Positions 1-4,822 of a stretch of 5,066 nucleotides of DNA are shown one piece after another. Source of the stretch: Gemmataceae bacterium (lineage in GTDB: Bacteria > Planctomycetota > Planctomycetia > Gemmatales > Gemmataceae). The stretch lies in the NCBI GenBank assembly GCA_947474875.1, contig CANJKY010000371.1:1-5066 (forward strand), written 5' to 3'. The translations under genes and the position numbers were made by a program. The notes under the pieces are model-generated. The model worked only from the letters and a program-made list of their open reading frames with translations, was not told the origin of the DNA and made no database searches. Numbering within the stretch: the stretch's first letter is position 1; every line of letters begins with the position of its first letter.

Positions 1-502
1 ATGTGGCAGAACCACTGGTGCCGCCGACAAGAAAACCAGACGCGCGGGTACGCATATATCGGTCCGCATCGTCAGGCTTCATATAGCCATCGCTGGTGAG
101 CGTGAAGGTGAGATCCCCTGTGGCTGCACTAGTTCTCGTGATTTGAAGACTGGACAGCGTCAGTGTAGCAGGATTCCCGGACGGAGAGTTTGTGTACGCA
201 AAGGTGGCAGTAATATCATAGCCGAAAGACTTAAGACCTAACAAAGTAATGCCCGTCGAGTCTGCGAAAAAGCTGGAGTATGTCCAGTTTCCGCCCACAG
301 CGTCGGTGCCACCACCTAGACTGATGGCTTTGTAATCTCCGCTTCCAGTACCGTTTAGGGCGCCAGAACTACTTGACCCAGAGAGAAGAATGTCTTGAGT
401 GTAGGTAGCACCTGACGACATGCGGAGCTTGAATCCTGCCTGGGTGGCGCTGACGCCAACCAGCAGGGCGGCAGCGACGGCAGCCATCCGTAGAACCTTC
501 AT
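1..502 (-). CDS. Secreted hypothetical protein, N-terminal 167 codons (C-terminus beyond the window)
   Basis: I do not recognise a family for this protein. The ATG is at 502-500, and a near-perfect AGGAGGT ribosome binding site lies six bases upstream. Residues 1-22 form a classical Sec signal peptide: a short basic start (K2, R5), an Ala/Leu/Val core, then T-Q-A and probable cleavage before Gly23. The mature part is rich in Ser, Gly and Thr with alternating hydrophobic residues, suggesting a beta-rich extracellular protein; no cysteine is seen. The gene continues past base 1, so a C-terminal sorting tail can be neither seen nor excluded. The signal-peptide end (Q-A-G-F) matches that of the PEP-CTERM-like protein at 3818-4513, so it may be a second cargo of the same type. 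Its start is only 22 bases after the deacetylase stop, so the two are probably co-transcribed. Its GC content is visibly lower than that of the enzyme genes. Confidence 0.8.
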   Translation of the reverse strand, partial: MKVLRMAAVAAALLVGVSATQAGFKLRMSSGATYTQDILLSGSSSSGALNGTGSGDYKAISLGGGTDAVGGNWTYSSFFADSTGITLLGLKSFGYDITATFAYTNSPSGNPATLTLSSLQITRTSAATGDLTFTLTSDGYMKPDDADRYMRTRASGFLVGGTSGSAT

Positions 503-508
503 CGGGCG

Positions 509-515
509 ACCTCCT
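509..515 (-). promoter_or_regulatory. Strong Shine-Dalgarno site of the secreted protein gene
   Basis: On the minus strand the sequence reads AGGAGGT, then six bases, then ATG (502-500). It is the best ribosome binding site in the window. It fixes the start of the left-edge gene and suggests strong translation independent of the upstream deacetylase. Confidence 0.75.
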
Positions 516-524
516 CATGAGTGG

Positions 525-1694
525 TCACTCGGCCGGGGCCGAGTAGGGCGAATTCCGAACCGCCTGGGTGGGCCGGGCTACCCCGCTCGGCGCCAGTGCC
601 AGGTTGGCCATCTCGCGGGCGGTGACGTAGTGGACCCGGAAGTTCGGGTCCGCCGCCGTCCGCGCCTGCAACGCTTCGTGGAACCGCACCATCGGCTCGC
701 CGAGGAGCACGTCCTGGTTCGGCTCCCACACGCCGTGCGTGTGGAGTTTCACAAAATGCCAGTTGGGGTGGGAGGGCACGCCAACTCGGGCTTTCAACCA
801 ATTAGCGAGCCTTACTGTATCCGGGGGCTGATTCGCCTGCAAGCACGAATTCTCTACTCCCGGAAAAATTCCCCATTTCCTTCTACTCCAGTCCATCAGC
901 AAAGGCCCCTGAATCATCAAAAGCCCGTTTTTCGGCGTATCTCCTACTCCCACGTCCGTGCCGGTGTTGTGCGATTTCGGCCGCGTCGGGTCGTCCACCG
1001 CCCAGTAGATGCTGTTGATCTTCCGGGTCTGGGTCTCACTCGGCGCGGACGGCAGGGTGAAGTCGGCGTAGCAGCCGGTCTCCCGCAGCACGTCCAGCTC
1101 GTTGTTCACCCCGCACCAGCGGCCGTCGCAGCGGGCGTTGTCCAGCGCCCAGTTGCCGTGGATGAACCCGTACACCGTCTCGCCCGTCCGACTGTCCGTG
1201 CCCAGCAGCCCGTGTCGGTTCCGCAGGGTGTGCTTGAACTCCAGCAGGGTGTTCCGCAGGCTGTCGGCGGTGTCGTTGTCGTGGTGCAGGTGGATCTCCA
1301 CCTCCCCGTACCCGCGGCGGCACAACCCGGCCACCATGTCCACCAGCTCCGGCTCGTACTCATCGGCCGGGTAGAAGAACGAGTACTGCGGCGGCTTCCC
1401 CTCGGCGTCGCGGAACCGGTCGAACAGCCGCGGGTAGTCGTCCACCCACTGCTGCACCCGCGCCCGCGCCTTCTCCATCGTCGCCCCGCCCCGCTTCGGC
1501 TCGTAGTGGTCGCACACCGCCAGGATCAGGTCCACCGGCTCGCCCGGCCGCACCGCCCGCCGCTTACCGGCGGACAGCAGGTACGGCAGCAGCCAGCGGT
1601 GCATCCCGCGGCGGCGGACCTCCCGCCAGCCGACCAACCCCGTCCCGAGAACCAGCCCGCCCGCCGTCAGTCCGACCGCCAGTTCGCCGATCAC
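525..1694 (-). CDS. Polysaccharide deacetylase-like (CE4/NodB-fold) membrane-anchored protein
   Basis: This 389-aa protein probably removes acetyl groups from, or otherwise trims, an exopolysaccharide. The chosen GTG start (1694-1692) overlaps the GT2 stop codon as GTGA, with AGGTGA just upstream, which indicates translational coupling. Residues 2-23 form a hydrophobic segment followed by basic residues 24-33. By the positive-inside rule that would place the main domain in the cytoplasm, although this is uncertain. Motifs resembling the metal and active sites of deacetylase-like proteins in exopolysaccharide loci are C-D-H-Y-E-P (61-66, candidate Asp62), H-L-H-H-D (135-139), F-I-H-G-N-W-A-L-D-N (177-186) and K-L-H-T-H-G (316-321). 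The tail after about residue 368 is Pro/Ala-rich and looks disordered. The classical CE4 motif TFDDG is absent, so the exact reaction is inferred. Codons in the 3' half (about 784-960) are distinctly less GC-rich than the rest. Confidence 0.8.
   Translation of the reverse strand: MIGELAVGLTAGGLVLGTGLVGWREVRRRGMHRWLLPYLLSAGKRRAVRPGEPVDLILAVCDHYEPKRGGATMEKARARVQQWVDDYPRLFDRFRDAEGKPPQYSFFYPADEYEPELVDMVAGLCRRGYGEVEIHLHHDNDTADSLRNTLLEFKHTLRNRHGLLGTDSRTGETVYGFIHGNWALDNARCDGRWCGVNNELDVLRETGCYADFTLPSAPSETQTRKINSIYWAVDDPTRPKSHNTGTDVGVGDTPKNGLLMIQGPLLMDWSRRKWGIFPGVENSCLQANQPPDTVRLANWLKARVGVPSHPNWHFVKLHTHGVWEPNQDVLLGEPMVRFHEALQARTAADPNFRVHYVTAREMANLALAPSGVARPTQAVRNSPYSAPAE
527..544. repeat. Perfect 8-bp inverted repeat across the deacetylase stop codon
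   Basis: ACTCGGCC (527-534), two bases, then GGCCGAGT (537-544) form a perfect palindrome; allowing a 4-base loop, the usable stem is 7 bp. It covers the last codons and overlaps one base of the stop codon (525-527) of the deacetylase gene. It ends about 25 bases before the next ATG. There is no T-run after it on the minus strand, so it is not a typical intrinsic terminator. It could shape translation or mRNA decay between the two genes, or be a by-product of GC-rich codons. Confidence 0.5.
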
Positions 1695-2920
1695 GCCGTC
1701 ACCTGTTGTTCGGCCAGTGGGAGCACCGGCTGTTCCCCGCTTCGTTCGGTCCGGGTCCACGCCCCGGACTGGGCGCGGAACAGCCACTTGAAGAAGCCTA
1801 CGAACAGGGCGGCGTTCATGGACACGAACATGGTCGGCAGGCGGAGGAACTTGCACACCTTCGGGCAAGCGGGCAGCCACCGCCCGACCAGGGCCCAGGC
1901 GTAGCCGGTCAGTTGCGCGAGCATCAGCGCCTGTCCGGCGTCCGTGTCCAGCACCACCACGTTGGCGGCCAGGGCGGCCAGCAGCAGGAACGGGCCGACC
2001 CAGCGGAGCACCTTGTGGCACAGGAAGGCGAACGCCACCCACCCGTGCCGCGGGGACAGCAGCGGCCACAGCAGGCCGATGCTCTGGAACCCGCCGGCCC
2101 CGATGCGGGAGCGGCGGCGGAACTCGTCCCGGATGGTCGGGGCGGACTCCTCGCTGGCGACGGCGCGGGTGTCGTACACGATGCGGCAGCCGGACCGCCG
2201 CTTCGCCTCCAGCGGGATGTAGAAGTCGTCGATGATGGTGCCGTCCGGCACGCCCGGGAACAGCTCGCGGCGGACGGCGTAGATGGCCCCGTTCGACCCG
2301 AGCAGCGCCCCGAGTTTGCTCTCGCACTTCTTCAGGAACGTCTCGTACTTCCAGTACACGCTGTCCACGTTGTCGCCGGTGGTCGGGTCGGTGAGCACCA
2401 ACCGCCCGCACACCACCCCCACGTCCGGCTGGGCGAACCAGCCGGCCAGCCGGCGGAGGGCGTCGGGCCGCATGGCGGTGTTTGCGTCCGACAGGGCGAC
2501 GATCGACCCCCGCAGCTCGGCCACCGCGTCGTTCAGCACCGCCGCCTTGCCGCGGTTCTCGGCGTAGTCCAGCAGGCGGACTTGGGGGTGCCGGACGACG
2601 TACCGGCGGACGATGTCGGCCGTGTCGTCGGTGCTGCCGTCGGACGCGATCACCACCTCGTACCGGTCGGCCGGGTAGTCCAGGGCGAGGGCGTTCTCCA
2701 GCCGCTCGGCGATGTGCTGTTCCTCGTTGTGCGCGGCGATGAGCAGGGACACGAACGGCAGGTCGGCGTCAGCCGCCACCGGCGGGTCGGCCGGGCGGCC
2801 GAACAGTTTCGCCGACAGCCAGATCACCCCCGGGTAAGCCAGGTATGCGAACCCGACCAACCCCAGACCGGCGGCGATGACGGCGTACGGCCAATACAAG
2901 AAGGAGGCGTCAGCAAACAT
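1691..2920 (-). CDS. Membrane GT2-family glycosyltransferase (processive polysaccharide synthase type)
   Basis: This 409-aa enzyme probably transfers sugars from a nucleotide-sugar donor at the cytoplasmic membrane to build an exopolysaccharide. A membrane helix spans about residues 12-36. The GT-A domain follows with I-A-A-H-N-E-E (61-67), S-D-G-S-T-D-D-T (93-100, nucleotide binding), S-D-A-N-T (144-148, the DxD position with Asn as third residue), G-S-N-G-A-I-Y (208-214), I-D-D-F (230-233, probable catalytic Asp) and an R-R-R-S-R...G-F-Q stretch (268-279) corresponding to the Q/RxxRW region. Further hydrophobic segments lie at about 293-325, 328-350 and 362-380. The ATG at 2920 is preceded by AGGGGAG. 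The frame stays open upstream to 3148, but that part has no domain character and lies in the leader. The gene overlaps the deacetylase by four bases. The domain order resembles hyaluronan/cellulose-synthase-like enzymes; the product is unknown. Confidence 0.92.
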   Translation of the reverse strand: MFADASFLYWPYAVIAAGLGLVGFAYLAYPGVIWLSAKLFGRPADPPVAADADLPFVSLLIAAHNEEQHIAERLENALALDYPADRYEVVIASDGSTDDTADIVRRYVVRHPQVRLLDYAENRGKAAVLNDAVAELRGSIVALSDANTAMRPDALRRLAGWFAQPDVGVVCGRLVLTDPTTGDNVDSVYWKYETFLKKCESKLGALLGSNGAIYAVRRELFPGVPDGTIIDDFYIPLEAKRRSGCRIVYDTRAVASEESAPTIRDEFRRRSRIGAGGFQSIGLLWPLLSPRHGWVAFAFLCHKVLRWVGPFLLLAALAANVVVLDTDAGQALMLAQLTGYAWALVGRWLPACPKVCKFLRLPTMFVSMNAALFVGFFKWLFRAQSGAWTRTERSGEQPVLPLAEQQVTA

Positions 2921-3119
2921 CGGCTCCCCTGGGCGCAGAGGCCTACGTTTGGCACACGTCGATCGCCCGGAGAGGACGAACGCCGACAGGTGGTAATTAC
3001 GGGAACCCACTTGGACTGACGCGTCGGCCGGGGTGCGGCCGAGTGCGATCAGGCGGGCCAACTCAACCCTGCGTAGTGTGGTGGGGTAGACCACAGAGGA
3101 GGACGCAGTGATAGTTAAG
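2921..3119 (-). other. Untranslated leader of the GT2-deacetylase operon with two small hairpins
   Basis: No gene is supported here. If the promoter at 3120-3148 is used, the mRNA carries a leader of about 190 nt before the GT2 ATG. Two perfect inverted repeats lie in it: TGTGGT/ACCACA at 3077-3095 (6 bp, 7-base loop) and TCGGCCG/CGGCCGA at 3024-3042 (7 bp, 5-base loop). Neither is followed by a T-run, so neither looks like an intrinsic terminator. The GT2 frame remains open across the region, but without a good start or recognisable domain. Confidence 0.4.
3024..3042. repeat. Inverted repeat, 7-bp stem with 5-base loop
   Basis: TCGGCCG (3024-3030), GGGTG, then CGGCCGA (3036-3042) form a perfect stem in the GT2 leader. 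With its flank (3024-3044) it shares TCGGCCGGGG and GGCCGAGT with the palindrome at 529-544. This could be a small palindromic repeat or simply GC-rich coincidence. Confidence 0.45.
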
Positions 3120-3148
3120 AATTTACTGGACTCAGCCCCCCCTGTCAA
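3120..3148 (-). promoter_or_regulatory. Sigma70-like promoter of the GT2-deacetylase operon
   Basis: Read on the minus strand, a perfect TTGACA (3148-3143) is followed by a 17-base spacer and TAAATT (3125-3120, four of six matches to TATAAT). The TGA inside TTGACA is the stop codon of the acetyltransferase gene, so the -35 box is built on the end of the upstream gene. Transcription would start near 3113, about 190 bases before the GT2 ATG. The first seven spacer bases are a G-run (3136-3142), whose length would set the -35/-10 spacing. Planctomycete promoters are poorly defined, so function is inferred from the E. coli-type consensus. Confidence 0.5.
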
Positions 3149-3714
3149 TCGGCCGGTGTCGATTTTTCCGCCTCTCCCACCGAATCCTCACATGTCCGGA
3201 TTTTTACCACTTGTGCGGGAGGGATTCCCACCACCGTGGCGTTCGCCGGAACGTCCTTGACCACCACCGCGTTAGCCCCGATTCTCGCCCCGGCTCCGAT
3301 TGATACCGGACCGACGATCTTCGCCCCAGCCCCGACGAACACGCCGTCGCCGAGCACCGGCGACTGCCGCTTCTCCGCCCCGATCGTCACCTGGTGTTCG
3401 AGCTTCACCCCAGCCCCGCCGCGGACGCTGCCGTTAATGACGACCCCGAGCGAGTGGATGAGCACGAACCCGGGGCCGAACTCCGCCCCGCGGCCGATGA
3501 CGCAGCTACAGAAGATGGTGTTGCAGCGGTTGAACAGCATCTCCAGCGGGGCCAGCCGCCACCGCCGCGCCCCCTGCATCATCCGGTACCAGATCATCGC
3601 CGGGGTGCCGTCGGTGAGCAGCACCTTGACCACCGCCGGCCAGCGGCCGGACTCGTAGCACCACTCGGCCTTCGCCCGCAGGTCGGACAGGATGAGGCGG
3701 GCGGTGCGGAACAT
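3145..3714 (-). CDS. Left-handed beta-helix O-acetyltransferase, serine-acetyltransferase-like
   Basis: This 189-aa protein probably transfers acetyl from acetyl-CoA to a sugar or sugar precursor. The helical N-terminal part (about 1-65) includes G-T-P-A-M-I-W-Y-R (36-44). It is followed by hexapeptide repeats of the left-handed beta-helix at about 72-165, for example I-G-R-G-A-E (73-78), V-F-V-G-A-G-A-K-I-V-G (125-135) and I-G-A-G-A-R-I-G-A-N-A (139-149). His87 in L-I-H-S-L-G aligns with the catalytic His158 of E. coli CysE (L-D-H-A-T-G). The CysE positions Asp143, Asp157 and His193 align with Val72, Ile86 and Ser118, which argues against L-serine as acceptor. The ATG at 3714-3712 is the first plausible start, but it has no clear Shine-Dalgarno site. 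The gene is shorter than CysE (273 aa), which has a longer N-terminal domain. Position in the glycan gene set favours exopolysaccharide O-acetylation. Confidence 0.85.
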   Translation of the reverse strand: MFRTARLILSDLRAKAEWCYESGRWPAVVKVLLTDGTPAMIWYRMMQGARRWRLAPLEMLFNRCNTIFCSCVIGRGAEFGPGFVLIHSLGVVINGSVRGGAGVKLEHQVTIGAEKRQSPVLGDGVFVGAGAKIVGPVSIGAGARIGANAVVVKDVPANATVVGIPPAQVVKIRTCEDSVGEAEKSTPAD

Positions 3715-3756
3715 GGCGGCGCCGTAGCGGGAAGGGACTCCGATCGCTGTAGGAAA

Positions 3757-3802
3757 CGACCCCGCCCCGGACCACAGCGAACTGCGATCCGGGGCGGGGT
3801 CG
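3757..3802 (-). terminator. Perfect 15-bp hairpin downstream of the PEP-CTERM-like gene
   Basis: The arms 3757-3771 and 3788-3802 are exact reverse complements, 15 bp and very GC-rich, with a 16-base loop. On the minus strand the loop holds CAG-TTCG-CTG, which could extend the structure with a UUCG tetraloop. The hairpin starts 15 bases after the stop codon at 3818-3820 and is followed by GTTTCC, so the T-tract is short. It most likely terminates or attenuates transcription of the 3818-4513 gene. Only 42 bases separate it from the acetyltransferase ATG, too few to hold an obvious promoter, so partial read-through is likely. Confidence 0.7.
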
Positions 3803-3817
3803 TGATCCGATCGGTCG

Positions 3818-4513
3818 TTACGCGACCACCGCCGCCTGCTGGCCGGCGATCCGCCGCCGCAGGAACAGGCCGGACGCGATCCCGGCGGCCACCAGCACCA
3901 CCGCCGGCGGCACCGGCACTTCGACGATATTGCCGCCCGAAGGGACGTAGCCGTCTTCGAGTTCGAAAACTTGATCTTGGGCCGTGCCATCGGCTAAGGC
4001 TGCCAGATTAGCCTTGGCCGTCCCCCAACCGCTCAAGTAAGTGTAGTAGTAGGACTGAACCGTGGCGTCGCCCGACAGCGTAAAGGACTGTCCGGATAGA
4101 TTCCACACAGCGTACTGGAACGCTTCGTTCTTCTTGAGGTCAGTGCCCAGGGTGCTCTTGTAGGTAGCCCACATCCGCTTGATGTTGTCAGCCCTAGTCG
4201 GACCCATCCCGGATCCTGGGATCGGGGCGTCCTTCAATTCGATTACGGAATACGTGTAATTGTTCCCAGTCGAGATGTGCTGGCTTGTCTGGATGCAGAA
4301 CGATTGGAACGAGTGGATGCTACCCGACGGGGGGCCGGATTCGACGTAGCCAGGCACATACGTACCGTAGCTCCCGCCTTGCTTCCACATGTAAATACCG
4401 GCACCCGCACCGTCACCGCTAAAGGAATCGAACCGGGCAGTGAAACCAGCTTGGGCTGAAGTGGTGGCGAACACTCCGAGGCCGAGCAAGACGAGCCGAA
4501 TCGCCAATTTCAT
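3818..4513 (-). CDS. Secreted PEP-CTERM-type protein with a thioester-domain-like Cys/Gln pattern
   Basis: This 231-aa protein is probably exported by Sec and processed at its C-terminus by an exosortase. Residues 1-22 are a signal peptide ending A-Q-A, with cleavage before Gly23. The C-terminus has the tripartite sorting signal: V-P-V-P-P (199-203), a hydrophobic segment (204-218) and R-R-R (219-221). The usual Glu of the PEP motif is absent; the pattern is closer to VPLPA-type tails. In between, F-C-I (72-74) carries the only cysteine, and A-F-Q-Y-A-V-W (131-137) matches the Q-x-A-[IV]-W pattern of internal-thioester (TED) domains, so Cys73 and Gln133 may form a thioester. The ATG at 4513-4511 has AGGTGA just upstream. 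The middle of the gene is less GC-rich than its 3' end. A 15-bp hairpin follows the stop. The ligand or role is unknown; adhesion or matrix attachment is a guess. Confidence 0.88.
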   Translation of the reverse strand: MKLAIRLVLLGLGVFATTSAQAGFTARFDSFSGDGAGAGIYMWKQGGSYGTYVPGYVESGPPSGSIHSFQSFCIQTSQHISTGNNYTYSVIELKDAPIPGSGMGPTRADNIKRMWATYKSTLGTDLKKNEAFQYAVWNLSGQSFTLSGDATVQSYYYTYLSGWGTAKANLAALADGTAQDQVFELEDGYVPSGGNIVEVPVPPAVVLVAAGIASGLFLRRRIAGQQAAVVA

Positions 4514-4822
4514 AAGTCACCTGGGCGTGGTGGGTCGGTGCGGCTCGCCGCCCCGACGACAAGGGTTCCATCGCCCCGGTCGTGAAACCGAGGCGACACC
4601 TCCGATACACGACTCGCCGGATTATCTCACCGGGCGAATTTCGTGATGGACGCACAAATTATCGACGCAGGGGGAGGGCTGAAAGTTCCGACCGAAGAGG
4701 GGGAGATTCGGCTAGCGGATCATTTTTCCCAGTTATCCCGATTGAGAGTGTACTGACAGCCGGACCCGGGTGCAACGGTTCTTTAGGAAAATCACGCTAT
4801 CCCCGCCAATCGCTAAAATCGC
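4514..4822 (-). other. Intergenic region and leader of the PEP-CTERM-type gene
   Basis: No gene is supported in these 309 bases; the small open frames lack codon character, start sites and recognisable motifs. The region is less GC-rich than the flanking genes, as expected for regulatory DNA. Besides the candidate promoter at 4747-4775, two GATAAT sequences occur on the minus strand (4663-4658 and 4626-4621), but neither has a convincing -35 box. An imperfect inverted repeat at 4534-4557 lies just upstream of the ribosome binding site. I see no terminator for the upstream glycosyltransferase. Confidence 0.45.
4747..4775 (-). promoter_or_regulatory. Weak sigma70-like promoter candidate upstream of the PEP-CTERM-type gene
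   Basis: On the minus strand TTGCAC (4775-4770), a 17-base spacer and TACACT (4752-4747) match the consensus at three and four of six positions. If used, it gives a leader of about 225 bases. A second weak pair further upstream (TTGGCG, 18 bases, TAAAGA) is almost as good, so the assignment is tentative. Confidence 0.25.

Noticed and set aside
420..1904. Long plus-strand open frame opposite the deacetylase
   Set aside because: It lies antisense to a well-supported gene, has Arg/Pro/His/Val-rich content typical of the reverse of GC-rich codons, and shows no domain.
1695..2411. Upstream extension of the deacetylase frame through the GT2 gene
   Set aside because: It overlaps the GT2 coding sequence in another frame and is Arg/Pro/Gly-rich; the GTG at 1694 gives a coupled start and a sensible membrane segment.
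1706..3019. Long plus-strand open frame opposite the GT2 gene
   Set aside because: The GT2 product has all family motifs in order; the antisense reading is a compositional shadow.
2921..3148. 76-residue N-terminal extension of the GT2 protein
   Set aside because: It has no domain character and covers the promoter and leader; the ATG at 2920 has its own AGGGGAG and directly precedes the first membrane helix.
3744..3802. Pseudoknot between the hairpin loop (3774-3780) and a 7-base complement at 3744-3750
   Set aside because: The complementarity is real, but the six-base connector (3751-3756) is too short to span a full 15-bp stem, so the pseudoknot cannot form with the stem intact.
3715..3990. 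N-terminal extension of the acetyltransferase frame
   Set aside because: It runs through the hairpin and into the sorting-tail codons of the PEP-CTERM-type gene in another frame.
4419..4655. 78-residue minus-strand open frame overlapping the PEP-CTERM-type gene start
   Set aside because: It has no ribosome binding site, no motif, and runs out of frame into the signal-peptide codons.
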